DNA of 64,000 nt from Cryobacterium suzukii (GCF_004403185.1 NZ_SOHJ01000002.1:426038-490037), one strand, 5' to 3'. Positions 39,778 to 49,416 are shown, counted from the stretch's first letter. Notes: generated by a model from the sequence alone, not told the origin. Numbers and translations: made by a program.

Positions 39778-40971
39778 ATGAGCGATCTTCGCCTCTTCAC
39801 CTCGGAATCAGTCACCGAAGGTCACCCCGACAAGATCTGCGACCAGATCTCCGACAGCATCCTCGACGCCCTTCTCGCCGACGATCCGCACAGCCGGGTC
39901 GCCGTGGAGACGCTCGTCACCACGGGTCTCGTACACGTGGCCGGCGAGGTCACCACCGAGGCCTATGTCGAGATTCCGTCGATCGTGCGCAAGTGCATCA
40001 CCGACATCGGCTACGACTCCTCGGACGTCTGGTTCGACGGCCGATCGTGCGGCGTCGAAATCTCCATCGGTGGGCAGTCACCCGATATCGCCCAGGGCGT
40101 CGACAACGCCTTCGAGACGCGCGAGCAGTCCAGCCTCGACGACTTCGACCGACAGGGCGCCGGCGACCAGGGCATCATGTTCGGCTACGCCACCCGGGAG
40201 ACCCCCGAACTCATGCCGATCCCCATCTGGATCGCCCACCGACTGGCCGAACGCCTCGCCCTCGTGCGCAAGAGCGGTGAACTCGATTACCTGCGGCCCG
40301 ACGGCAAGACCCAGGTCACCATCGGCTACGACGGAATCATCCCGCGCACCGTCGAAACCGTCGTGGTGTCAACCCAGCACGCGCCCTCGGTTTCCACCGA
40401 GCAGTTGCGCCTCGAGGTTGAAGAGCTCGTGATTCGTCCGGTACTCGACCTGATCGACCTCGATTCCTCTTCGCTCACGACCCTGATCAACCCCACGGGA
40501 CGCTTCGAAATCGGTGGCCCGCAGGGCGATGCCGGCCTGACGGGTCGCAAGATCATCATCGACACCTACGGCGGATCGAGCCGCCACGGCGGCGGTGCGT
40601 TCAGCGGCAAGGACCCGTCCAAGGTCGACCGGTCTGCCGCCTATGCCATGCGCTGGGTCGCAAAGAACGCCGTCGCTGCCGGCTTGGCCGAACGCCTCGA
40701 AGTGCAGGTCGCCTACGCGATCGGCAAGGCTTCTCCGGTCGGCCTGTACGTCGAAACTTTCGGCACCGGTGTGCTGCCCGATACAGAGATCACCGCGGCT
40801 ATCCGCGCGGTGTTCGACCTGCGGCCGGCAGCCATCATCCACTCCCTTGATCTGTTGCGTCCCATCTACACGCAGACGGCCGCGTACGGCCACTTCGGCC
40901 GCGAGCTCCCCGACTTCACCTGGGAGCGGCTCGACAAGGTCGACGATCTGCGCAGCGCCGCCGGCCTCTGA
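39778..40971 (+). CDS. metK: S-adenosylmethionine synthase
   Basis: Forms S-adenosylmethionine from methionine and ATP. The 397-residue product has the start [20 protein letters not shown], the signature [12 protein letters not shown], the flexible-loop region with TQVTIGYDG, and the P-loop-like [19 protein letters not shown], all conserved. The 74-base upstream gap is too short for a SAM riboswitch, and I see no such fold. A TTCGCT-18-TACGCT pair (39706-39735) is a weak promoter candidate. priA follows after 13 bases. Confidence 0.97.
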   Translation: MSDLRLFTSESVTEGHPDKICDQISDSILDALLADDPHSRVAVETLVTTGLVHVAGEVTTEAYVEIPSIVRKCITDIGYDSSDVWFDGRSCGVEISIGGQSPDIAQGVDNAFETREQSSLDDFDRQGAGDQGIMFGYATRETPELMPIPIWIAHRLAERLALVRKSGELDYLRPDGKTQVTIGYDGIIPRTVETVVVSTQHAPSVSTEQLRLEVEELVIRPVLDLIDLDSSSLTTLINPTGRFEIGGPQGDAGLTGRKIIIDTYGGSSRHGGGAFSGKDPSKVDRSAAYAMRWVAKNAVAAGLAERLEVQVAYAIGKASPVGLYVETFGTGVLPDTEITAAIRAVFDLRPAAIIHSLDLLRPIYTQTAAYGHFGRELPDFTWERLDKVDDLRSAAGL

Positions 40972-40984
40972 AGCCGGCGCAGTC

Positions 40985-43030
40985 ATGACGCACTCCGGCC
41001 TCGTCGCACGGGTGCTGATCGAGTCCCCCCTGCCGCAACTGGACCACCTGTTCGACTACGGCGTACCCGCCGAACTGGTCGGTCAGGTTGCGGCGGGAAT
41101 GCGGGTCAAGGTGCCGTTTCGCTCCGGCGGCCGTGTCGTCGACGCCTATGTGATCGAGGTCCTGGATCCGCGAACCGCTCGGCCGCGGTCCGACTCTGAA
41201 ACGGATGCCGTCTTCCGCGGCGCCCTGAGTCCGCTCGACTCGGTCGTGTCCACGGCCGTCGTGCTCACGCCCGACGTGTGGAAACTGGCGCGACGGCTGG
41301 CGGATCGGGCTGCCGGGAACGCGAGTGACATCATCCGTCTCGCGGTCCCACCGCGGCAGGTTCGCGTTGAAAAGGCCTGGCTGGCGGCGCAGTCCGTCCC
41401 TGTTGTTCCGAGCACGGTCGCAGAATCTGCCATTCCTGCTCCGTCACCGGTGTCGATCGGCCTGGCCGCCCCCGCCTTCGTCGGCTACCCGACGGGACGG
41501 CTCGACAGTGTGATTATGGAGCACCACCGCGTCGCCGTCGCCGCTATCCCCGAACTCACGCAGCTGACCGACGGCAGCACGATCGGCCGTTGGGCCCAAA
41601 CTCTGGCCGAACTCGCCGCCCTGACTCTCAGCGCGGGCCAAAGCGCCATCCTCTGCGTGCCCGACTTTCGTGACCAGGACCAGGTACAGGCCGCCCTGGC
41701 CCAGCTCGCCCCCACGCTGCCGCTGAGCCGCGTCGATGCCCGCCAGCCGAACCCCGACCGGTACCGCGCCTTTCTGGCCTGCCTCGAGCCCGCGCCGCGC
41801 ATCATCCTCGGCAACCGGTCGGCCGTCTATGCGCCGGCGCACAACCTGGGTCTCATCGCCATCTGGGACGACGGCGACCCGCTCTACTCCGAACCGCTCA
41901 GCCCCTACGTCAGCACTCGCGACGCGGCCCTCGTGCGTCAGCAGGACAGCGACTGCGCCCTCGTATTGCTCGGCCACTCGCGCAGCGTCGAAACCCAGCG
42001 TCTGGTGGAGCTGGAGTACCTGACCGAGGTAAATCCGGCAACCGACCGACACCCGCGCATCATCCCCACTGATTTTCAATCCGAGCCCGACCAGCAGGCT
42101 CGCGCCGCCCGTATTCCCTCGGCAGCGTGGCAGGCTGCCCGCGAGGCGCTCGCGCACGGGCCCGTGCTGGTGCAGGTTGCGAGCCCTGGGTATGCCCCGA
42201 TGCTCGCCTGCCAAAGCTGCAAGAAAGCCGCCCGTTGTACGCGCTGCCAGGGTCCGCTCGGGCTCAAGTCGGCCTCGGCCGTGCCGTCCTGTCGGTGGTG
42301 CGGCGCCCTCGCTGCCGGCTGGACCTGCGCGCACTGCGACGGCACCAAGCTGCGCGTTGTGACGCTCGGTACCGGGCGCACCGCCGAAGAACTCGGCCGC
42401 GCCTTTCCGGGGGCACTGGTGATCATCGCCGACGGAGAACACACGATTCAGACCCTCGGCGCTCAGCCGGCTCTCGTGATCGCTACCAGGGGTGCCGAAC
42501 CGGTGCCGACCGGCGGTTACCGTACCATCCTCATCCTCGACGGAGAGCGGATGCTTGCCCGCGAATCGCTGCGCGTCGCTGAGGACTGCCTGCGCTGGTG
42601 GGCCAACGCCGCCGCCCTCGCCGCACCCGGCGCTCCAGTGCTGCTCACCGGGGTCGGCGGTGGCCTCGCGCGGGCACTCAACTCCTGGCGCCCAGACATC
42701 TTCGCCGCGAGCGAACTCGCCGACCGACGCCACCTGCGGTTTCCGCCAGCCGTACGCGTCGCTTCGGTCACCGGCACCGCGGCAGACGTTGACGCTGCCC
42801 TCGCCGATCTGGGCGCGGTGGCAGGCCTCGACGTACTGGGCCCGGTCGACACCGAGGCCCCCCTGGTGCGGGCGGTCGTTCGGTTCGGCTACGCCCGCGG
42901 CGATGAAGTGGCCCACGTGCTCAAGGCGGCGGTCGTGCGAAACGCCGCCAAACGCCGCAAGCCGAAGTCGGGTTCGTTCCAACCGGCACCTACACTTAAA
43001 GTTCGATTCGACGACCCGGAGCTGCTCTAA
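40985..43030 (+). CDS. priA: Primosomal protein N' (PriA), helicase-inactive actinobacterial type
   Basis: Replication-restart protein. The 681-residue product has the PriA DNA-binding start ARVLIESPLPQLDHLFDYGV, the zinc-binding cysteine cluster (ACQSCKKAARCTRC and later SCRWCGALAAGWTCAHCDG), and the C-terminal wing with HLRFPPAVRVASVTG. The normal Walker A (GxTGSGKT) and DEEH motifs are missing. The corresponding regions read LTLSAGQSAILCVPDF and IAIWDDGDPLYSE. This matches the Actinobacteria, where PriA appears to have lost ATPase function. The frame opens at 40595 inside metK, but ATG 40985 is the sensible start. fmt begins immediately after the stop. Confidence 0.93.
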   Translation: MTHSGLVARVLIESPLPQLDHLFDYGVPAELVGQVAAGMRVKVPFRSGGRVVDAYVIEVLDPRTARPRSDSETDAVFRGALSPLDSVVSTAVVLTPDVWKLARRLADRAAGNASDIIRLAVPPRQVRVEKAWLAAQSVPVVPSTVAESAIPAPSPVSIGLAAPAFVGYPTGRLDSVIMEHHRVAVAAIPELTQLTDGSTIGRWAQTLAELAALTLSAGQSAILCVPDFRDQDQVQAALAQLAPTLPLSRVDARQPNPDRYRAFLACLEPAPRIILGNRSAVYAPAHNLGLIAIWDDGDPLYSEPLSPYVSTRDAALVRQQDSDCALVLLGHSRSVETQRLVELEYLTEVNPATDRHPRIIPTDFQSEPDQQARAARIPSAAWQAAREALAHGPVLVQVASPGYAPMLACQSCKKAARCTRCQGPLGLKSASAVPSCRWCGALAAGWTCAHCDGTKLRVVTLGTGRTAEELGRAFPGALVIIADGEHTIQTLGAQPALVIATRGAEPVPTGGYRTILILDGERMLARESLRVAEDCLRWWANAAALAAPGAPVLLTGVGGGLARALNSWRPDIFAASELADRRHLRFPPAVRVASVTGTAADVDAALADLGAVAGLDVLGPVDTEAPLVRAVVRFGYARGDEVAHVLKAAVVRNAAKRRKPKSGSFQPAPTLKVRFDDPELL

Positions 43031-43948
43031 ATGAAACTCGTCTTTGCCGGTACGCCCGAGGTCGCGTTGCCGAGCCTCACGGCTCTGGCCAGCTCCGGTC
43101 ATGAGATTGTCTCCGTGATCACTCGAGCGGATGCCCCGCTCGGGCGCAAACGCATTCTCACCCCCTCACCGGTTGCGCAAGCCGCGGCGCAGCTGGGCTA
43201 TCCGGTGCTGAAGACCAACCGACTCGCCGCTGAGGCGACCGAGACCATCCGTGCCCGGCAACCCGACCTCGGCGTCATCGTCGCCTACGGCGGCATCGTG
43301 CGCGAGCCACTGCTCTCCGTTCCCCGCCTCGGTTGGATCAACCTGCACTTCTCCCTCCTGCCGCGCTGGCGAGGGGCCTCCCCGGTGCAGCGCGCCGTCA
43401 TCGCCGGTGATGAGCGCACGGGCGCCGCCGTGTTTCAGCTGGTACCAGAACTCGACGCCGGCGCCGTTTTCGCTAGTTTCTCCCAGCCCCTCGGTGCACA
43501 TTCCACTTCGGGAATGCTTCTCGAGGACCTCAGCCACAGCGGTGCCGATCTGCTCCTGCGAGTTGTCTCTGAGCTCGCTGCCGGCACCGCAGTGGCCGTG
43601 GCGCAAACCGGCGCGGTCACGCTCGCGCCCAAACTCGTGCGGGACGACGCGCGGATCGATTTCAGCCGACCGGCGACATCCGTTTACAGCCATATTCGCG
43701 GAGTGACCCCGGAGCCGGGTGCGTTCACGACCGTGAACGGCGCGGTATTGAAACTTCTCGAGGTCGCGCCCAGCGTCGGCCAACCCAACCTGCCTGCCGG
43801 AAGTATTGTGCAGCGCGAAAAAATAGTGCTGGTAGGCACAACGAGCGAACCCCTGGTTCTGCTGCGCGTGCAACCGGCCGGAAAGACAGCAATGACAGCG
43901 AACGACTGGTGGCGCGGAGTGGCAGCAGAATCGGTGACGACATCATGA
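43031..43948 (+). CDS. fmt: Methionyl-tRNA formyltransferase
   Basis: Formylates initiator Met-tRNA using 10-formyl-tetrahydrofolate. The 305-residue product has the start MKLVFAGTPEVALPSLTALA, the catalytic region with INLHFSLLPRWRGASPVQRA, and the ELDAGAVF segment. A C-terminal OB-fold domain follows from about residue 205, starting near RIDFSRPATSVYSHIRGVTP. Length is normal. There is no gap after priA, and the stop overlaps rsmB by an ATGA junction. Confidence 0.96.
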   Translation: MKLVFAGTPEVALPSLTALASSGHEIVSVITRADAPLGRKRILTPSPVAQAAAQLGYPVLKTNRLAAEATETIRARQPDLGVIVAYGGIVREPLLSVPRLGWINLHFSLLPRWRGASPVQRAVIAGDERTGAAVFQLVPELDAGAVFASFSQPLGAHSTSGMLLEDLSHSGADLLLRVVSELAAGTAVAVAQTGAVTLAPKLVRDDARIDFSRPATSVYSHIRGVTPEPGAFTTVNGAVLKLLEVAPSVGQPNLPAGSIVQREKIVLVGTTSEPLVLLRVQPAGKTAMTANDWWRGVAAESVTTS

Positions 43949-45414
43949 GTGACGATCGCGCCGGCTCGGCCCGCGCTAATTCGGCCGGTACGGCCGACTC
44001 TGCACCGTCGGGCGGTGCCCGGTCCCGTCAGGCCCCGGCCGACTTCGTGCAGCCGGCCCGACGCATTGCCTACGAGGTGATCGCGGCCGTGCGCGAATCC
44101 GACGCGTACGCGAACCTGCTGCTACCGACCCGTATTCAACGCGCAGCCCTGAATACGGCGGATGCCGCCCTCGCGACTGAACTCACCTACGGCACGCTGC
44201 GCATGCAGGGATTCTACGACCGTGTGATCGCCCTCGCGGCCAACCGACCGGTGGGCGCCATCGATCCGGCGATTCTCGATGTGCTCCGCCTTGGCGCCCA
44301 CCAGCTGCTCGCCACCCGCGTCGCGACCCACGCCGCGGTCAACGAATCCGTTTCGCTCGCGAAGCAGGTTGGGTCACGCTCTGCGACCGGCTTCACCAAC
44401 GGGGTCCTGCGCACCATCTCCCGATCGAGCGCCGAGGAGTGGCGTGGTCGGGTGCTTGAAGGTGCGGTCAACGTCGATGACCGGCTCGCCGCCGAATACT
44501 CCCATCCCGCCTGGATCGTGCGGGCCTTTCGGCAGGCACTGCGTGCCGAAGGTCACGAAGATGAGCTGGCCGATCTGCTCGCCGCCGACAACATGGCGGC
44601 GAAGGTCAATATGGTCGCGTTGCCCGGCCTCGCCACCGACGGAGACCTTGAACGGCTGGGCCTCGCCGACGAATTCTCGCCGGTCGGTTTCGTGTTGGAC
44701 TCCGGAGATCCGTACCACCTGGTGACGGCGACGGCTGGTCGCATTCGAGTGCAAGATGAAGGATCGCAGATCGCCGCTCTGGCACTCAGTCGTGCCCGGC
44801 CGATCGTTGCGGGGGAGCGGTGGCTCGACCTGTGCGCTGGACCCGGTGGCAAGGCCGCCCTGCTCGCCTCCGAGGCACGCGCGGGAGGAGCCGTTCTCGT
44901 GGCCAACGAGCTCGTTCCCGCCCGGGCGACCCTCGTGCGCACTGCCCTTGAGGCCCTCCCCGAGCCAATTCCGGTGTGGGAAATCGACGGCACCACCATC
45001 GGCCAAACGCACCCGGAAACCTTCGACCGCATTCTGCTCGATGCCCCCTGCACCGGCCTCGGCGCCCTTCGGCGCCGACCAGAGGCACGTTGGCGCAAAC
45101 AACCCAAGGATGTCGCTGACCTCGCCGGGCTGCAGTCCGGACTCATTGATGCGGCCCTGCTCGCGCTCAAGCCCGGCGGCATCCTCGCCTATGTCACCTG
45201 CTCACCGCACACCGCGGAGACGCGGGCGATCGTCGCCCTCGCCGTGCGCAAGGCCGGGGGCGCCGTGACGGCGCTCGACACCGCTGCCGTCGTGCAGTCC
45301 TTCAGCGCCGCAAACCTCGACCTGCCCACCGGCACCGGGAGCGTTCAACTGTGGCCGCACCGCCACGGTACCGACGCCATGTTCATCACCCTGCTGCAGC
45401 GCTCCGAGGAGTAG
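43945..45414 (+). CDS. rsmB: 16S rRNA (cytosine-5-)-methyltransferase RsmB/Sun family
   Basis: Predicted to methylate C967 of 16S rRNA with SAM. The 489-residue product has a short Ser/Ala/Gly-rich N-terminus, a NusB-like RNA-binding domain (about 30-170, with RIAYEVIAAVRESDAYANLL), and a Rossmann methyltransferase. That domain includes LDLCAGPGGKAALLASEARA, the motif IV cysteine region LLDAPCTGLGALRRRPEARW, and the catalytic-Cys motif YVTCSPHTAETRAIV. ATG 43945 overlaps the fmt stop by 4 bp. The extended frame from 43909 is not needed. Confidence 0.94.
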   Translation: MSDDRAGSARANSAGTADSAPSGGARSRQAPADFVQPARRIAYEVIAAVRESDAYANLLLPTRIQRAALNTADAALATELTYGTLRMQGFYDRVIALAANRPVGAIDPAILDVLRLGAHQLLATRVATHAAVNESVSLAKQVGSRSATGFTNGVLRTISRSSAEEWRGRVLEGAVNVDDRLAAEYSHPAWIVRAFRQALRAEGHEDELADLLAADNMAAKVNMVALPGLATDGDLERLGLADEFSPVGFVLDSGDPYHLVTATAGRIRVQDEGSQIAALALSRARPIVAGERWLDLCAGPGGKAALLASEARAGGAVLVANELVPARATLVRTALEALPEPIPVWEIDGTTIGQTHPETFDRILLDAPCTGLGALRRRPEARWRKQPKDVADLAGLQSGLIDAALLALKPGGILAYVTCSPHTAETRAIVALAVRKAGGAVTALDTAAVVQSFSAANLDLPTGTGSVQLWPHRHGTDAMFITLLQRSEE

Positions 45415-45440
45415 GCGCCCCGCCGCCCAGTCCAGCGGAT

Positions 45441-45466
45441 GCGCGCTCCCGAAAACGGGTGCGCGC
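45441..45466. terminator. Bidirectional hairpin between rsmB and the HTH gene
   Basis: GCGCGC (45441-45446) pairs with GCGCGC (45461-45466), and after one T-T mismatch CCCG pairs with CGGG across an AAAA loop. No T-tract is present. It sits between two convergent genes and may end transcription from both sides. A wider 10-bp inverted repeat (45433-45442 with 45514-45523) brackets it. Confidence 0.55.
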
Positions 45467-45523
45467 TACGCCCGTTACCGTAGCGGCTACCGAGATCGGG
45501 CGCGGTCACGCGGGCATCCGCTG

Positions 45524-45757
45524 TCAGGGGTGCGGTCCCACCACCAGGAGATCTCCTACATCGCAGTCGAGCGCATCACAGATCGCCCGCAGGGTCGAGT
45601 AGCGGATGGCCCTGGCTCGGTCGTTCTTCAGCACCGACAGGTTGACGATGCTGACGCCCACGAGGGCGCTTAGCCGCGTCAGGGTCATGCCACGCTGCTC
45701 GAGCAGCTCGTCGAGCCGGCAATGAATGCCGGAGTCCTCATCGGGAACCGCGGGCAT
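45524..45757 (-). CDS. Small HTH (Cro/C1, YozG-like) transcriptional regulator
   Basis: A 77-residue protein that is essentially one helix-turn-helix domain: LDELLEQRGMTLTRLSALVG and VSIVNLSVLKNDRARAIRYS, then TLRAICDALDCDVGDLL. The pattern matches the YozG-like XRE regulators found beside DUF2975 membrane proteins in Firmicutes and Actinobacteria. Its ATG overlaps the stop of the upstream gene by one base (TGATG), so the pair is co-translated. It probably binds the palindrome at 46595-46620 and controls its own operon. The frame continues upstream to 45865, overlapping the membrane protein, and I reject that part. Confidence 0.9.
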   Translation of the reverse strand: MPAVPDEDSGIHCRLDELLEQRGMTLTRLSALVGVSIVNLSVLKNDRARAIRYSTLRAICDALDCDVGDLLVVGPHP

Positions 45758-46527
45758 CAGACGAGCCCGTCGGAGTCTCTTTGCAACTTCTGCCCGTATC
45801 GAAATACCGCGGCGACGGCGAACAGGGCCAGGCCCACCCAGATCGGCCAGAAATCCAGAGTCCATTCGTGGCCTTCCATCGGCAGCCCGATGACCTGGCG
45901 AATGTCAGTCCAGTCGACCTCGGCTGTGTCCAGACTCCACCCGGTTGCCCTGAGTACCTGAGAGGAGGCGAGGCCGCCCGCGACAGCATCGCACACCTGC
46001 CAGCCGAGTCCGCCGACGATGATCGAGGTCGCCGTCAGGTTGATGCCGCGGGTCAGTGCCGGACGGAACGGATCCCGCCTGATGATGCTCGTGCAGAGCA
46101 GAACAACCACGACAGCGATCACAACGTTCGTCGTTCCCTGAAGCGCGTCGCCGGCTGCCAGCCAGACGCGGGTGGCGGTGTCCAGCCCCGCCACGGTCAC
46201 CACGGCGTGGACGAACCCTCCACCCACAACGTCGGCGGTCGTCCCCGTGACCTCAACCGTGCTCGGCAGGCTGGGCCAGAATGGCTTAACGGGCAGCCGC
46301 ACACTCACAGCGTCGCTGAGTAGCCGTTGCAGGGCATCGGCTACAGTTCCGAGCACCGTCACCACCGCGTAGAGGATCGCGATGATTCTGATGACCCGCA
46401 CCGCTTTGGTGGGATCGACATCGGTGCCCGGTCGAGATCCCGATCGACGTTCGATTACCACGACGGTCGCGATGGAGCCGAGCACGAGTAAGACGAGGAG
46501 AGCAGTCCACCAGGTGAGAGCCGCCAT
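45757..46527 (-). CDS. Multi-span membrane protein, DUF2975-like
   Basis: A 256-residue integral membrane protein with about five spans: near residues 5-25, 43-65, 135-155, 165-185 and 225-245. A hydrophilic region (about 70-125) lies between the second and third. The layout and the co-encoded small HTH regulator match DUF2975-type modules of unknown function. The N-terminus WWTALLVLLVLGSIATVVVI directly follows the start. The ribosome-binding site upstream of ATG 46527 is weak. Confidence 0.8.
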   Translation of the reverse strand: MAALTWWTALLVLLVLGSIATVVVIERRSGSRPGTDVDPTKAVRVIRIIAILYAVVTVLGTVADALQRLLSDAVSVRLPVKPFWPSLPSTVEVTGTTADVVGGGFVHAVVTVAGLDTATRVWLAAGDALQGTTNVVIAVVVVLLCTSIIRRDPFRPALTRGINLTATSIIVGGLGWQVCDAVAGGLASSQVLRATGWSLDTAEVDWTDIRQVIGLPMEGHEWTLDFWPIWVGLALFAVAAVFRYGQKLQRDSDGLV

Positions 46528-46594
46528 CAGCGTGTCATTTCAGAGTTCTTCGTGTCGTGTTGAATCATCATCATGCTGGACCCTTCCGCCATAA

Positions 46595-46620
46595 CGTTTA
46601 TCGATACATAACGATAAACG
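46595..46620. promoter_or_regulatory. Inverted-repeat operator candidate upstream of the DUF2975-HTH operon
   Basis: A perfect 9-bp inverted repeat, CGTTTATCG (46595-46603) and CGATAAACG (46612-46620), with an 8-base spacer. It contains an internal TATCGATA palindrome at 46599-46606. It lies 68 bases before the membrane-protein ATG, in an AT-rich island of an otherwise GC-rich region. The downstream HTH protein is the most likely binder. Confidence 0.6.
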
Positions 46621-46777
46621 GTAACACGATCTGGACCGCGCGAAATGTGCCCCGAACGATGACCAAGGCATGCTGCCCAGCGTCGAGCAGTGTCTTCCAT
46701 CTCCTGAGGATGGGTGACCGTCCCGCAAGGGGTTCGAAGCAACCACACGCCGAGCTGTGGCTCGATAGGCTGAGTGG

Positions 46778-47461
46778 ATGGCTAACCGCATCAATCCGAG
46801 CATCCTCGCCGCCGATTTCGCCAACCTTGAGAGCGAACTTTCCCGCATCCGCTCCGCCGACCTCGTGCATGTTGACATCATGGACAACCACTTCGTTCCG
46901 AACCTCACTTTTGGGCTTGGAATGGTCGAACGCCTGCAGCAGATATCGCCGCTGCCGCTGGACATCCACTTGATGATCGAGGATCCCGAGCGTTGGGCGC
47001 CGGGCTATGCCGAGGCCGGTGCCTACTCGGTGACCTTCCACGCCGAGGCCACGACGGAGCCGGTCGCGCTGGCCCGTCGCCTGCGGCAGATCGGCGCGCG
47101 CGCTGGTATCGCCCTGAAACCGGGCACCGATGTTGCTCCGTATCTCGAACTGCTCTCCGAATTCGACCAGGTGCTGATCATGACCGTAGAGCCCGGTTTT
47201 GGCGGCCAGAGCTTCATGGAATCGACCATGCCGAAGTTGGTTCAGTTGCGGTCAGAAGTACAGAAGACCGGTCTCGACGTCTGGCTGCAGGTCGACGGCG
47301 GCATCACAGAGCAGACGATCGAAATTGCAGCTTTGGCCGGCGCCGACACCTTCGTGGCTGGTTCCAGCGTGTTCGGGGCCGAGAATCCTGCCGCCCAGAT
47401 CGGCCTGCTCCGGGAGCGCGCGGCCAGCCACCGTCACGGGGCGGGTAACCTAGAGTTGTGA
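46778..47461 (+). CDS. rpe: Ribulose-phosphate 3-epimerase
   Basis: Interconverts ribulose 5-phosphate and xylulose 5-phosphate in the pentose phosphate pathway. The 227-residue TIM-barrel protein has [20 protein letters not shown], the metal and catalytic motifs [17 protein letters not shown] and [13 protein letters not shown], and [11 protein letters not shown]. The final [27 protein letters not shown] region is also present. The last 4 bp overlap hisE (GTGA), linking it to histidine genes, which need ribose phosphate. Confidence 0.96.
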   Translation: MANRINPSILAADFANLESELSRIRSADLVHVDIMDNHFVPNLTFGLGMVERLQQISPLPLDIHLMIEDPERWAPGYAEAGAYSVTFHAEATTEPVALARRLRQIGARAGIALKPGTDVAPYLELLSEFDQVLIMTVEPGFGGQSFMESTMPKLVQLRSEVQKTGLDVWLQVDGGITEQTIEIAALAGADTFVAGSSVFGAENPAAQIGLLRERAASHRHGAGNLEL

Positions 47462-47721
47462 AAACATTCGATGACCTTTTCGTAGAACTGAGCGACAAGG
47501 CCGCCACCCGTCCAGAGGGCTCCGGTACCGTACGCGAACTCGACGCCGGCGTGCACGCCATCGGCAAGAAAATTGTTGAGGAAGCCGCCGAAGTCTGGAT
47601 GGCCGCCGAGTTTCAAAGCGACGACGAAACCTCCGCTGAAATCTCCCAGTTGCTGTACCACCTGCAGGTCATGATGATTGCCAAGGGCCTCTCTCCGGCC
47701 GACATCTACCGACATTTGTGA
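47458..47721 (+). CDS. hisE: Phosphoribosyl-ATP diphosphatase
   Basis: Second step of histidine synthesis, hydrolysing PR-ATP to PR-AMP. The 87-residue all-helical protein has the MazG-like motif [20 protein letters not shown] and the C-terminal [20 protein letters not shown]. Its length fits the short HisE of Actinobacteria, separate from HisI. The GTG start overlaps the rpe stop by 4 bp. hisG follows after a 72-base gap. Confidence 0.94.
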   Translation: MKTFDDLFVELSDKAATRPEGSGTVRELDAGVHAIGKKIVEEAAEVWMAAEFQSDDETSAEISQLLYHLQVMMIAKGLSPADIYRHL

Positions 47722-47793
47722 CCCATGCCGGCGTTCGACGCTGGCTCGAATTCACTAAATAGTCGTGTGTAAAAAAACCAAGAGAGTACCCCC

Positions 47794-48633
47794 ATGCTGA
47801 GAATTGCCGTGCCCAACAAGGGCTCGTTGTCTGAAACTGCCGCGCAGATGCTGGCTGAAGCCGGCTATACCGGCCGCCGCGATCCACGCGACCTCGTCAC
47901 CGCCGACCCGCGCAACGGCGTCGAATTCTTCTACCTTCGCCCCCGCGACATCGCCACCTATGTCGGATCCGGCGCACTCGACGTCGGTATCACCGGGCGC
48001 GACCTGCTCCTCGACTCGCACTCGAAAGCCGTGGAGATTGCCAGCCTTGACTTTGGCGACTCGACCTTTCGGTTTGCCGGGCCGGCCGGTCGCTTCACCG
48101 AGCTGAAAGACCTCGACGGCCTGCGCGTTGCCACCAGCTACCCCGGCCTGGTCGAACGCTTCCTCGCCACTCACTCGGTGACCGTCGACCTGGTCGAACT
48201 CGATGGCGCGGTCGAATCGGCGGTTCAGCTCGGGGTAGCGGATGCCGTGGCCGACGTCGTCTCCACCGGTACGACCCTGCGCAAAGCCGGCCTCGAAATC
48301 TTCGGACCGGTCATCCTCGAGTCCACCGCCGTTTTGATCAGCTCGACCAACGACAAGGCCGGAATTGACACCCTGCTGCGCCGCCTCCAGGGCGTGCTCG
48401 TGGCCCGCCAGTACGTGCTGCTCGATTACGACATCCCGGTCGCGTTACTCGACGCGGCCGCAGCGCTCGCTCCCGGCATCGAATCTCCGACTGTCTCTTC
48501 GCTGCACGACCCGGAATGGGCCGCCGTGCGGGTCATGATCGGCCGTCTCGACATGAATAACGTGATGGATGCCCTCTATGCCCTTGGGGCCAGGGCCATC
48601 CTGGTCACCACCATCCACAACGCCCGTTTGTAA
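47794..48633 (+). CDS. hisG: ATP phosphoribosyltransferase, long form
   Basis: First committed enzyme of histidine synthesis. It joins ATP and PRPP and is inhibited by histidine. The 279-residue product is the long form with a C-terminal ACT-like regulatory domain (about 205-279, LLRRLQGVLVARQYVLLDYD). N-terminal motifs are LRIAVPNKGSLSETAAQMLA and ALDVGITGRDLL. The PRPP-binding loop is ADAVADVVSTGTTLRKAGLE. No hisZ is required. The upstream gap contains CACTAAATAGT (47753-47763), also found upstream of lgt. Confidence 0.96.
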   Translation: MLRIAVPNKGSLSETAAQMLAEAGYTGRRDPRDLVTADPRNGVEFFYLRPRDIATYVGSGALDVGITGRDLLLDSHSKAVEIASLDFGDSTFRFAGPAGRFTELKDLDGLRVATSYPGLVERFLATHSVTVDLVELDGAVESAVQLGVADAVADVVSTGTTLRKAGLEIFGPVILESTAVLISSTNDKAGIDTLLRRLQGVLVARQYVLLDYDIPVALLDAAAALAPGIESPTVSSLHDPEWAAVRVMIGRLDMNNVMDALYALGARAILVTTIHNARL

Positions 48634-48654
48634 CCCGGCGAGAGGAGAACTCGC

Positions 48655-49416
48655 ATGACTTTGAGTGTGCGCGTCATACCCTGCCTCGATGTGGCCAACG
48701 GTCGCGTCGTGAAGGGTGTCAACTTTCTAAACCTGCGCGACGCCGGCGACCCGGTCGAACTGGCGCGACGCTACTACGAGCAGGGTGCCGACGAACTCAC
48801 CTTTCTCGACGTCACCGCCACGGTGGACAACCGCTCGACGACCTATGACGTGGTGCGTGCCACCGCTGAGCAAGTGTTCATCCCGCTCACGGTCGGCGGC
48901 GGCATTCGCAGCGTCGAAGACGTCTCCAGGCTGCAGGCGAGCGGCGCCGACAAGGTCGGCGTCAACAGCGCGGCCATTGCCCGACCCGCCCTCATTGCTG
49001 AAATCGCCGACCGGTTTGGTGCTCAGGTACTCGTGTTGAGCCTCGACGTAAAACGGTCCGAACGCACCGAGAGCGGTTTCGTCGTCACCACGCACGGCGG
49101 TCGTACCGAAACCGACCTGGATGCCGTGGCCTGGGCCCGGCAGGCGATCGAGCTGGGCGCGGGGGAGCTTCTGGTCAATTCCATCGATGCCGACGGCACC
49201 AAGGCCGGTTTCGATACCGATCTCATCGCGCTCATGCGAACCAACAGTCGGGTTCCGGTGATCGCCTCCGGTGGCGCCGGGCGCGTAGAGGACTTTCCGC
49301 CGGCGATCCGAGCCGGCGCGGATGCCGTTCTCGCGGCATCCGTTTTTCACAATGAATTATTGACCATAGGCGACGTCAAGCGTGAGCTAGCCGACGCCGG
49401 AATGCTGGTGCGCTGA
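48655..49416 (+). CDS. hisF: Imidazole glycerol phosphate synthase, cyclase subunit
   Basis: With HisH it makes imidazole-glycerol phosphate and AICAR from PRFAR and glutamine. The 253-residue TIM barrel has the catalytic Asp in [39 protein letters not shown], the second catalytic Asp in VLSLDVKR, and [20 protein letters not shown]. It ends in a TGATG junction with hisI. hisH, hisA/priA, hisB, hisC and hisD are not in this window. Confidence 0.96.
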   Translation: MTLSVRVIPCLDVANGRVVKGVNFLNLRDAGDPVELARRYYEQGADELTFLDVTATVDNRSTTYDVVRATAEQVFIPLTVGGGIRSVEDVSRLQASGADKVGVNSAAIARPALIAEIADRFGAQVLVLSLDVKRSERTESGFVVTTHGGRTETDLDAVAWARQAIELGAGELLVNSIDADGTKAGFDTDLIALMRTNSRVPVIASGGAGRVEDFPPAIRAGADAVLAASVFHNELLTIGDVKRELADAGMLVR

